Below are positions 1-9,105 of a DNA stretch of 64,000 nt, piece after piece. The translations under genes and the position numbers were made by a program. Origin of the DNA: Myoxocephalus aenaeus (Eukaryota; Chordata; Actinopteri; Perciformes; Cottidae). The notes under the pieces are model-generated. The model worked only from the letters and a program-made list of their open reading frames with translations. It was not told the DNA's origin and did no database searches. Position 1 is the stretch's first letter. Each line of letters opens with the position of its first letter. Location: assembly GCA_038501785.1 (NCBI GenBank), contig JBAMJR010000338.1:183794-247793 (forward strand), given 5' to 3'.

Positions 1-600
1 GTTCTGTCCCATTGTCACATCGTAGAGTGCTCGAGTCTCTGGCAGACATGTTGAGCCCTTTATGATCCCTTTATGAACCCTTTATGATCCCTTTATGATC
101 CCTTTATGATCCCTTTCCGTAAGTCAGCATTAGATGCTGACTTTGCCTAAGGGAATTACCCACAGTTCATAGCAATGTGACGTTAAACACGCAGTTCCCA
201 ATGGAAGCATGAAGACGTAAAAAAAAAAAAGGTAAAGAAAGAGACACGTGATAAAATACCTTTACACTACAACATTACGGATTAAAGATGGAACATGAAA
301 ACACATGAAATCAGAGGAACGCAAGCAGAACATATATTTATAAATATTTTGTTTACATTCATCAAACATTTCGTTTTGACAAAAACAAGTAAATATATCA
401 TCTAAAATGACTTCTCATCTCGTGAGGAAGACGTTCAAATCAGTGAATAAAAAGTATAAAATAAATACACAATATGTGTGTATGTAGTCACGTGATGTGT
501 TGCAGCAAAGTGCTGTCATTCATATTCACACCATCAAGCCCTCACAGCCTCTCACTCTCAGACACTTAGAGCTGACGTCACTGAGTCCTGAGGGTTCAGG
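1..600. other. AT-rich flank with short tandem repeat
   Basis: I see no gene here. Positions 56-115 hold about five copies of an 11-bp unit (CCCTTTATGAT). A perfect palindromic CRE-type octamer, TGACGTCA, lies at 573-580, and GGGTTCAGGGTTCAGGG follows at about 593-611. Positions 634-652 match the right end of the terminal inverted repeat of the MITE at 5524-6659, so a decayed relative may end there. Whether the CRE has any role for the zinc-finger gene 2 kb downstream is unknown. Confidence 0.5.
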
Positions 601-822
601 GTTCAGGGTTTAGGGGGAGATTGAGATTGACCCAGAGACTTGGGATGCACCCTTGGTCTCTCCTGAACTCAAGCCGCCATCTTGCTTCACGTTACCCGCG
701 AAACCAGTCGGCGAGGGGGCGGGGCTTAACGACGGGTCCGTCAGAGGGAGGACACCGCGAGAACACGAAGGCCACGCGAGATCTGAATGCGGAAATACAG
801 CGTGGTCCAGGCACGAGGGAGA

Positions 823-2483
823 GAGCTGCAGGACTCCAGAGACCAGGACCAGGACCCTACAGCACGAGTTATAGAGCTGCTGGACTCCAGAGACCAGGAC
901 CAGAACCCTACAGCACGAGTTATAGAGCTGCTGGACTCTAGAGACCAGGACCAGGACCCTACAGCACGAGTTATAGAGCTGCTGGACTCCAGAGACCAGG
1001 ACCAGGACCCTACAGCACGAGTTATAGAGCTGCAGGACTCCAGAGACCAGGACCAGAACCCTACAGCACAAGTTATAGAGCTGCTGGACTCCAGAGACCA
1101 GGACCAGGACCCTACAGCACGAGTTATAGAGCTGCTGGACTCCAGAGACCAGGACCAGGACCCTACAGCACGAGTTATAGAGCTGCTGGACTCTAGAGAC
1201 CAGGACCAGGACCCTACAGCACGAGTTATAGAGCTGCTGGACTCCAGAGACCAGGACCAGGACCCTACAGCACGAGTTATAGAGCTGCAGGACTCCAGAG
1301 ACCAGGACCAGGACCCTACAGCACGAGTTATAGAGCTGCTGGACTCTAGAGACCAGGACCAGGACCCTACAGCACGAGTTATAGAGCTGCTGGACTCTAG
1401 AGACCAGGACCAGGACCCTACAGCACGAGTTATAGAGCTGCAGGACTCCAGAGACCAGGACCAGGACCCTACAGCACGAGTTATAGAGCTGCAGGACTCC
1501 AGAGACCAGGACCAGGACCCTACAGCACGAGTTATAGAGCTGCAGGACTCCAGAGACCAGGACCAGGACCCTACAGCACGAGTTATAGAGCTGCTGGACT
1601 CCAGAGACCAGGACCAGGACCCTACAGCACGAGTTATAGAGCTGCAGGGCTCTAGAGACCAGGACCAGGACCCTACAGCACGAGTTATAGAGCTGCTGGA
1701 CTCCAGAGACCAGGACCAGGACCCTACAGCACGAGTTATAGAGCTGCAGGACTCTAGAGACCAGGACCAGGACCCTACAGCACGAGTTATAGAGCTGCAG
1801 GGCTCTAGAGACCAGGACCAGGACCCTACAGCACGAGTTATAGAGCTGCAGGACTCCAGAGACCAGGACCAGGACCCTACAGCACGAGTTATAGAGCTGC
1901 TGGACTCCAGAGACCAGGACCAGGACCCTACAGCACGAGTTATAGAGCTGCAGGACTCCAGAGACCAGGACCAGGACCCTACAGCACGAGTTATAGAGCT
2001 GCAGGACTCCAGAGACCAGGACCAGAACCCTACAGCACGAGTTATAGAGCTGCTGGACTCCAGAGACCAGGACCAGGACCCTACAGCACGAGTTATAGAG
2101 CTGCTGGACTCCAGAGACCAGGACCAGGACCCTACAGCACGAGTTATAGAGCTGCAGGACTCTAGAGACCAGGACCAGGACCCTACAGCACGAGTTATAG
2201 AGCTGCAGGACTCTAGAGACCAGGACCCTACAGCACGAGTTATAGAGCTGCTGGACTCCAGAGACCAGGACCAGGACCCTACAGCACGAGTTATAGAGCT
2301 GCTGGACTCCAGAGACCAGGACCAGGACCCTACAGCACGAGTTATAGAGCTGCTGGACTCCAGAGACCAGGACCAGGACCCTACAGCACGAGTTATAGAG
2401 CTGCTGGACTCCAGAGACCAGGACCAGGACCCTACAGCACGAGTTATAGAGCTGCTGGACTCCAGAGACCAGGACCAGGACCC
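823..2483. repeat. 51-bp minisatellite, about 32 copies
   Basis: The unit runs from GAGCTGCTGGACTCC through GACCAGGACCAGGACCC to ACAGCACGAGTTATA. Copies differ mainly at CTGCTG/CTGCAG, TCC/TCT and GGACCC/GAACCC, and one copy near 2219-2230 lacks a GACCAG hexamer. Because 51 is a multiple of three and the unit has no stop in several frames, long ORFs appear on both strands (787-2502 + and 610-2607 -). These are a consequence of the periodicity and are not evidence of a protein. The + strand ORF ends at 2502, seven bases before the zinc-finger start codon, so if transcribed it would act as an upstream ORF or long 5' leader. Confidence 0.95.
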
Positions 2484-2508
2484 GCTTCATCCAGCAGGCT
2501 GAACAAAG

Positions 2509-2615
2509 ATGGACCCGGAACAGCTGATCAGAGTCACGTGGATCAGGTCTGAAGAGTTGAGCTCGTGCGCGGTGAGCGAAAGAAGCAGCGATGCCGCGAG
2601 TCACCATGGCAACAG
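2509..2615 (+). CDS. Zinc-finger gene exon 1 (start codon)
   Basis: It encodes 35 residues beginning MDPEQLIRVTWIRSEE and ends in a strong donor, AACAG/gtaaat. The ATG at 2509 was preferred over 2591 because 107 nt leaves phase 2, which is exactly completed by the single leading base of exon 2. The exon begins 25 bp after the end of the 51-bp minisatellite. Confidence 0.75.
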
Positions 2616-5383
2616 GTAAATGGTTATTATATTAAATAATGTGGACCTCAATGAAGTTCAGTGTTTGATGATGAAACGCTGAATCAGACTGCACCAGTGT
2701 TGAGTATCCTGTTGTAACACTTCCTTTGTGTGTGAGGGGGCTAACTAGCTAACTAGCTAACTAGCTAGTTCTTCTAGCTCAGGGGCAACCTTTCATATCC
2801 AAAGAGACTTTTTGCCCTTTTTTCCACCCAAAAAATGTGTCTGGAGCCGCAAAAGCTATTAGATATCACAGCTTATAAAGTTTTATATATAGTAATATAT
2901 GTACAAAAACTATAGTTTGTTGTATTTATGAAATCATAGACCAAGAATAAAGACAATTGTTGACATTGTTTTGATATTTTACCTGTTTATAACTGTCTAA
3001 CTCTTCTGGAGAGGAGAAAAGAAATAGTCGTGTGTCGGCTACATTGAGGTCCATTAAAAACACAACTATGCAGACCTTGAGTCATATCTATATGTGTGGC
3101 TCATGTGGTAGAGGGTTCATCCTGTAACCACAAGGTAGCAGGTTCAATACCTGTCCTCCTCACGTGAGGTTTACATTTTAAACTCATATCTTTTGCTTCG
3201 TTCTCACTGAGCGTCCTCACTAGACTTTAGAGCTCCGCAGACGGAGGAGGAGGATCCGTCTTCACTAGCGGATCCTCAGTGTCTCATGAGCCACAGAACC
3301 AGCAGCAGGACTGGAGTTTGAGACGTGATCCACTTCCTGAAAGTAGATCTACTTTACTCAGTTTGCTGCAGCAGTTGAGGAATCGCTCTTCTTCTGCAGC
3401 TTGGTCAGAGCTCTGAATCACGAGTAGCAGCTGCAGGGGAAGCTGCTTGACAAGATGTGACTCACATTTTAGTTAAAAAAGTTAAACGTTCTGAAAGATT
3501 TGCCACTGGGCAAAAGCCTCAGGGAGCCGCAACAGAGGGGCTAAAGAGCTGCATGTGGCGCCGAAGCCGCGGGTTGCCCACCCGTGATCTAGTTAGTTAA
3601 CTAGATGGACAAGCTCGCTAACTAGTCATCCCTGGAGATGAACAAGCTAGATAGCTAACTAGAAAGGACTAGTTAGCTAACTTGTCCACCTAGTTAACTA
3701 ACTAGGTGGACAAGTTAGCTAGCTAGTCCTCCCTGGAGATTGACAAGCTAGCTAGCTAAGTTGTCCTCTCTGGAGATGAACAAGCTAGATAGCTAAGTTG
3801 TCCTCTCTGGAGATGAACAAGCTAGATAGCTAACTAGCTTTTCATCTAGTTAGTTAACTAGTTGTTTCTGGAGATGGACAAGCTAGCTAGCTAACTAGTC
3901 CTCCCTGGAAATGAACAAACTAGATAGCTAACTAGTCCTCCCTGGAGATGGACAAGCTAGCCTGTTGACTAGTCCTTCCTGGAGATGAACAAGCTAGCTA
4001 GCTAAGTTGTCCTCTCTGGAGATGAACAAGCTAGATAGCTAACTAACTTGTCCATCTAGTTAGTTAACTTAATGGATAAGCTAGCTAACTACTCTTCTGG
4101 AGAATGACAAGCGCCATCTCTAGATCACTAGTTAGCTAGCTTGTTCATCTCCAGAGAGAACTAGTTGGCTAGCTAGTTGTCCATCTCCAGAGAGGACAAC
4201 TTAGCTAGCTCTTCCATCTCCAGAGAGAACTAGTTGGCTAGCTAGTTGTCCATCTCCAGAGAGGACAACTTAGCTAGCTCTTCCATCTCCAGGGAGGACT
4301 AGTTAGTTAGCTAGCTTGTCAATCTCCAGAGATGACTCATGGATAATTTTCTTTAACAAACTGACAAAGTTTTCACTAAATCCATTTTCTGAAACAGAAA
4401 CGAGGAGCAGGACGAAATCGTGGTGGAGGAGGAGCGCGACGAGAGCGGGGTGGAGGAGGAGCGCGACGAGAGCGGGGTGGAGGAGGAGCAGAGAAGCACC
4501 AACAGAGGACCGGCAGCAGGACCGTCCTCTGACACCTGCGGTGTTCAGGTCAGTGGTTTTTATAAAGCAGAGTTTTAGCATGTAAATTAATGATACAAAT
4601 AAGTGTTTAAATGCCCACTGTTCTTATGTCTGTCTGTTGATATAGAAATGGGGTGGATCCTTCACAACTTCTGGATTTGAAAAGATTGAAATTCTATGGA
4701 AAACTCACATCTGTGACCAATGTGGGGAAGCTTTCCTTTCGTTGTCCCGGCTAGAAGCCCATCATCAACGCAGTCACACTGAGCCCAAAACTCACGACTG
4801 TGACCAATGTGGGAGAGTGTTCCGGTGTAAGTATATGCTAACACGCCATCAACCCAGTCACACTGGAGAGAAACCGTACAGCTGTGACCAATGTGGGAAA
4901 GCGTTCGCATGTAAGTATAAGCTAAAAAGACATCAACGCAGTCACACAGGAGAGAAACCGTACAGCTGTGACCAATGTGGGAACGCTTTCGCGGATTTAC
5001 AGCAGTTCAAGCGCCATCAACTCGTTCACACAGGAGAGAAACCGCACAGCTGTGACCAATGTGAAAAATCATTCTCAAGCTCCACTCAGTTAAAAATCCA
5101 CCTGCGTAGTCACACTGGAGAGAAACCATACCGCTGTGATCAATGTGAGCAATCTTTTGCATGCGCAGCAAACCTGATAAAACACAAACGTGTCCACACC
5201 GGGGAGAAACCATACCTGTGTGGACAATGTGGGAAACGTTTTGCTTCGCAAAGTAACTTCACTGTCCACCTACGTGTTCACACTGGAGAGAAACCGTACT
5301 GGTGCGAACAATGTGGGAAAAGCTTTTCTCGAAGTAGCAACTTTAAACTCCACCAACGCACTCACACATCGTCCCCAAGCTAG
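2509..5383 (+). CDS. C2H2 zinc-finger protein, three exons (gene-level)
   Basis: Three exons join in frame: 2509-2615 (donor AG/gtaaat, phase 2), 4398-4548 (acceptor gaaacag, donor CAG/gtcagt, phase 0) and 4646-5383 (acceptor tatag). Total coding length is 996 nt, 331 residues plus stop. The N-terminus starts MDPEQLIR, exon 2 is strongly acidic with a duplicated EEERDESGV block, and exon 3 carries eight C2H2 fingers joined mostly by TGEKPY-type linkers. The architecture (short leader exon, acidic exon, single finger exon) is common in the lineage-expanded fish zinc-finger families, which are nuclear DNA-binding proteins. No KRAB, SCAN or BTB domain is visible. The specific target and orthologue are unknown. 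The alternative start ATG at 2591 does not keep frame with exon 2. Confidence 0.8.
2780..3586 (+). mobile_element. hAT-like non-autonomous element with a tRNA-like (SINE) segment, copy 1
   Basis: The ends are imperfect inverted repeats: CAGGGGCAACC at the left and GGTTGCCCACCCGTG at the right. Flanking octamers TTCTAGCT and ATCTAGTT are an imperfect 8-bp target duplication, as expected for hAT. Inside, 3090-3160 carries a tRNA-like stretch with a B-box-like GGTTCAATACC at 3141-3151, resembling a SINE head. An inverted diverged copy lies at about 13660-14456. No transposase remains. Confidence 0.65.
3587..4320. repeat. Degenerate TAGCTAACTAG-rich tandem region
   Basis: Irregular alternation of CTAGCTAACTAG motifs with GGAGATGRACAAGCTAG and its reverse complement. 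The two orientations create many local palindromes. The orientation switches near 4120, giving a large imperfect inverted repeat within the zinc-finger intron. Confidence 0.75.
4398..4548 (+). CDS. Zinc-finger gene exon 2 (acidic)
   Basis: This 151-nt exon encodes about 50 residues rich in Glu and Asp, with a tandem duplication of EEERDESGV and ending in SSDTCGVQ. The acceptor is GAAACAG and the donor is CAG/gtcagt. The reading frame is fixed by the phases of exons 1 and 3; the other two frames do not join the fingers. An acidic linker exon before the fingers fits a transcriptional regulator, which is inference. Confidence 0.75.
4646..5383 (+). CDS. Zinc-finger gene exon 3: eight C2H2 fingers
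   Basis: The exon is in frame from its first base and stops with TAG at 5381-5383. Eight fingers follow the C-X2-C-X12-H-X3-H pattern; the first (CDQCGEAF, from about 4712) lies before the first internal Met and has X4 between its His residues. Fingers 2-8 begin HDCDQC, YSCDQC, YSCDQC, HSCDQC, YRCDQC, YLCGQC and YWCEQC. Linkers are HTGEKP except the first (TEPKTH). The recurrent CDQCG core suggests a recently expanded fish cluster. The zinc-finger remnant at 37.3 kb shares the same style. Confidence 0.92.
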   Translation, partial: KWGGSFTTSGFEKIEILWKTHICDQCGEAFLSLSRLEAHHQRSHTEPKTHDCDQCGRVFRCKYMLTRHQPSHTGEKPYSCDQCGKAFACKYKLKRHQRSHTGEKPYSCDQCGNAFADLQQFKRHQLVHTGEKPHSCDQCEKSFSSSTQLKIHLRSHTGEKPYRCDQCEQSFACAANLIKHKRVHTGEKPYLCGQCGKRFASQSNFTVHLRVHTGEKPYWCEQCGKSFSRSSNFKLHQRTHTSSPS

Positions 5384-5523
5384 TGCTGTTTTTCTGAGAG
5401 GTTTTGTGTGTCTCTTTGTAGTTTTTTTTAGTCTCTTTGTAGTCTGTCCTTGGTCAACCACCTGTTATCATGTGACCTCTGGATTAGCGTCCTGTGGTGA
5501 CACCTGAAGAAGGCCATGTGATA

Positions 5524-6659
5524 GGGTGCATCCCAAGTCTCTAAATTGTCATTTCCTCGCTCCTCGCTCCTCGATTGAACCGGAAGTGGTTCTGCGCCGC
5601 CATCTTGACGGCCGTCCCAAAGCTCTTATTCTGCTCTGAGGAGCGAGGATCGAGGAGCGAGGAGGGAAATCGGAGGAGCCATGATCGAGGAGCCCCGAGA
5701 GCAGGCTTCCAGGAAGTGCTTTAACGCTGGACACGCCCCCTCACTGCTCATCTGTTATGTGATTGGACGCTGCAGCTGAGCGGACTGATGCTGGAGTTTA
5801 ATACCAGAGACGATCACAGATTAAACTCAAGCTATATATTAAATCTGTTTTCTTATTCACCATCTGGTTAAATATGTTCATAGTAGGTCTGAACAACAAA
5901 AGGACCACAAACATGTCTTCAAAGATTTGATCTGTTGTTTCCCTCAATAACTTTTATTATGTATGTAATTAAAATCAGAGAGAGCTGGAGAGAGGAAACA
6001 CTTTACAACACGTAATGAAGAGAAACTATATTTATATTGTGGGTTATTTTATAATGATGTCACAATCAGAATTTCAAAACATACCGACGTAATAAATAAA
6101 TAAATAAATAAGACGCATTCTGCTGGTAGAAATGGATCCTGCGCGTATAAGCAGGACACATCACAGTATAAATACTCAATGCAGTTTATTAAACGGTAAC
6201 AGACGACAGAGAAAACATCTCCACTCTGACACTCATGATAACTTTGTCTTTATTAATATAAGTAGTAGTTTAACACCATTAAATCAACTGAAAACATACG
6301 ATCATCTTTATCAATATTTTAAGTGTATTTTTATTGGAATGTTTGCTAAAAACTCTCAGACAAAACTCATCAGCTGTTAAAGCGACTGACAGCTGATCAG
6401 ATGTGATCAGCTGTGATCGGATGAGATCAGCTGTGATCAGCCGTCAGGCGGCTGCAGTCATCAGAAACCGACGTCGCTTCACGTGACGCATCAGAGGAAA
6501 GGACGTCTCATGTCTCTTAAAACATATTTCCTCGCCTCTTCTCTCCTCGCTTGGTTTCCTTGCGTCTCTCCATGTATCCCTGGTGGGAGGGACTAAGACG
6601 CAAGGAAAGGACGCAAGTGAGGGAAACGGGGATGCAGTTTAGAGACTTGGGATGCACCC
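5524..6659. mobile_element. MITE/non-autonomous DNA transposon with perfect 22-bp TIRs
   Basis: The left end GGGTGCATCCCAAGTCTC (5524-5545) is the exact reverse complement of the right end (6638-6659) over 22 bp. The flanks share ATA on both sides (5521-5523 and 6660-6662), a possible 3-bp target duplication. Subterminal CGCTCCTCG-type motifs are repeated in inverted orientation at both ends. No transposase is visible; the 82-residue ORF inside has no recognisable domain. The superfamily is not certain; a 3-bp duplication would fit PIF/Harbinger, but ATA is not its usual TWA. Confidence 0.75.
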
Positions 6660-7253
6660 ATAGTCAAAAGCTCCTCAAAGAGAGGAAGTGAGCCTTGAGT
6701 TTAGAATCACAGATGGGATTTTATTCAGGTTCTCTTGTTGTTAATGTTTTTTTCAGTTCAACATTCTTGTATTTCAGTATCTTTTTCATTTTGTAATCTT
6801 TATTTGACGTTTCTATTGAGTTTTTATTTTCCTTTTTGAGTCTATTTGTTCAGACTTTGTTTTATGGCAGTCAGGAGCAGATGGGACTCCTTATCTTTCA
6901 TCTTCCAGTCAGATGATCAATGACCTCAGTCGATGAAGCTCAGCTGTGATTGACGTTTGAAAATGTTACACAATTAATAAACTTCTATAATTCCTCTAAA
7001 TGTTGAAGTGTTTTATTTCTGTTTGTCGCTGTGAATCATCTTCATTGTTCTCATCTTCATTAATCATTTTATTAATAACACAAATGCATTCGTAAAAGTC
7101 ATTATGATAAAAATAGCTGAAAGTGCAAGAAATTATTCAAACAAATTATTCAATGACAGTTTGTCTATTAGACTTCAAGATGAATATTTGCAGTGGGAGG
7201 AGCTATAAATAGATTTGAACTGTTAGCAGCTGCAGAGTTTAATATATGCTCCT
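6660..7253. other. Intergenic, no gene seen
   Basis: AT-rich sequence with an AATAAA at about 6974. It could hold 3' UTR or flank of the zinc-finger gene, but nothing decides this. Confidence 0.4.
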
Positions 7254-7261
7254 GTTTTTAT

Positions 7262-8653
7262 TAGTGCTGTCATATTAGCGCGTTATTAACGGCGTTAACG
7301 CAAACCAATTTTAACGCCGTCAATTTTATTAACGGCGTTTTTTAATTTTTCAATTTTTTTTTTTTCGCGAGCACCACGCCGGATGTAGCTCAACCGGAAG
7401 CAAAACAATAGGCACGCCGTTTGGGCTTGGAAGCTAGGCTAACGTTACGGTTTGAAATGAATGAATGGTGAGCGCGATACGGCAAAATGAATGATATTCA
7501 GTGAACTGAACAGGTGCGCGTGCCAGAAGGGAGAAGAGTGAACACATTGAACACAGCAGGAGAGAACGCAACGTTAGCCAGCTAGCTAAAGCTCCGGTGG
7601 GACATTATTAGCTAACGCTACCGTTTTTGAGGAGGTAGATTTTGAGGAGAGGGGACTGACCAGGCAGAAGGTAAAGTGGTCCACCGTTCTATCAATAAGC
7701 AGACCTGCCAACCTGTACGCAATCTGCGTAGCGGATACGCATTTTGACGTCAAAGTACGCTGGTAAAAATTAGTCTAAAATTAATTTTAGACTAATTTTA
7801 GACCAGCACACATTATATGCAATGCAATATAATGCATGACGAGTATTTAATGACTTATCAATATATAGGTTATATATCAAGGTTGGCAGGTCTGAATAAG
7901 GCTAAACTAGAAGTTAACACCAATACAAACATTATTTGTGCAGAATGAGTGTGTTAGGGGAGAAGGATGCAGCCATTGTTAAACAGCTGGATTGAAATGC
8001 AGCTGGAACTGGTCGTGGCTAAAACTGGAAGGCAAGGTCTCAATAAAAGGGCAAGAGGTGTCCTTTCATCTAGGAGATGTATTCTCCAAAATCAACAGGC
8101 AGGGATTCACCAGATGCATTCTCTGCATCAAAGATATAAATGATGCTAACAAAGGCAGCCATGCTCTCCCTTACCACATTGTGCCTCATATACTGTAAAT
8201 GTTAGACCAGTGACAGGCTGGCATGAAATGGCTTGCATAATACTTAGTAAGGAGGCCATAATCATGTTTGACTCATGGCTGAAGTTAAGTTTCTCCAGCT
8301 CTCCCCAGGTTGGCAAAAAAAGCATCTCAAAATGCATCAGATTGATGCTTTAAAATATGGAATATTTAAATGTTTCTTACGGGGGAGCATGCCCCCGGAC
8401 CCCCTAGAGGGGTAATATCCTTCTCACCTTTTTCACCCCTGACCCGTTTTCATGCCTGGTGCACTCTATCATTTTATTTTGGAAACCCTTGTTTACCTGA
8501 AATGTGCAGTGATTTTATTTTGTACCGCCCTGTTTGGCAGTTGTTTTTCAATAAAATAAAGCAAGCCAATCCACTTTTTCATGTTGATAAGAGCATTAAA
8601 AAATTCTTTTTAGATTAATTGCGATTAAATATTTTAATCGTTTGACAGCACTA
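7262..8653. mobile_element. Non-autonomous hAT element, copy 1 (8-bp TSD)
   Basis: The element begins TAGTGCTGTCA and ends TGACAGCACTA, and is flanked by an exact 8-bp duplication GTTTTTAT (7254-7261 and 8654-8661), which is diagnostic for hAT-type insertion. Subterminal AACGGCGTT and GATTAATCG-type inverted motifs are present. A nested 195-bp MITE sits at 7700-7894. The only ORF of note (7992-8198) reads CILCIKDIN..KGSHALPYHI, resembling a decayed C2-H2 transposase zinc finger. A second copy with an identical ORF lies at 55244-56652. Confidence 0.9.
7700..7894. mobile_element. Nested 195-bp MITE inside hAT copy 1
   Basis: The terminal inverted repeats are CAGACCTGCCAACCT and AGGTTGGCAGGTCTG (15 bp, perfect). 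The flanks carry AATAAG at 7694-7699 and 7895-7900, a 6-bp direct duplication. The interior has a hairpin around GTCTAAAATTAATTTTAGAC. The same insertion at the same site occurs in hAT copy 2 (55659-55850), so it predates amplification of the host element. Confidence 0.85.
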
Positions 8654-8670
8654 GTTTTTATGCACCTGAA

Positions 8671-8785
8671 CCTGAGGTAGAGAACAGAGTACCTGAGCAG
8701 GTAGAGAACAGAGTACCTGAGCAGGTAGAGAACAGAGTACCTGAGCAGGTAGAGAACAGAGAACCTGAACAGGTAGAGAACAGAG
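8671..8785. repeat. 24-bp minisatellite, about five copies
   Basis: The unit is CAGGTAGAGAACAGAGTACCTGAG, described here by its key parts CAGGTAGAGAAC and AGAGTACCTGAG. It starts just after the right end of hAT copy 1. Its 24-bp period keeps short ORFs open on the - strand, which are not considered genes. Confidence 0.9.
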
Positions 8786-9105
8786 ACGAACAACACTTGG
8801 TCGCTTCGTACATTTTCATAATATAAGTAAGGCAAGGCAAGGCAAGGCAAGTTTATTTGTATAGCACATTTCAACAACAAGGCGATTCAAAGTGCTTCAC
8901 ATAAAACCATTAAGAGCATCAAAACATAATGCAGATTTAAAACAGTTAAGAAAACATTAAAACAGTAGAAAACAGGATTTAAAACAGTTAAGAAAACATT
9001 AAAACAGTCAAAAAGCTAAATAAAAAATAAAAATTGAATAAAAGTTGCAGTGCAGTTTAAGAAATAAAATGCAGTAGTGAGATGCAGCAATTGAATCTGG
9101 ATAAA

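Larger units (their letters stand above)
2616..4397 (+). other. Zinc-finger gene intron 1
   Basis: The intron contains a hAT-like repeat (2780-3586) and a region rich in degenerate TAGCTAACTAG and GGAGATGAACAAGCTAG motifs (about 2740-2775 and 3587-4320). I see no additional exon. Confidence 0.7.

Noticed and set aside
610..2607. Long ORFs of 571-665 codons on both strands over the 51-bp array
   Set aside because: A 51-bp stop-free unit opens several frames at once. There is no unique sequence, domain or splice support.
2591..2615. ATG at 2591 as zinc-finger start
   Set aside because: It leaves phase 1 and would throw exon 2 out of frame with the fingers.
3090..3160. tRNA gene in zinc-finger intron 1
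   Set aside because: Also present in a diverged inverted copy at about 14.25 kb within the same repeat; part of a mobile element.
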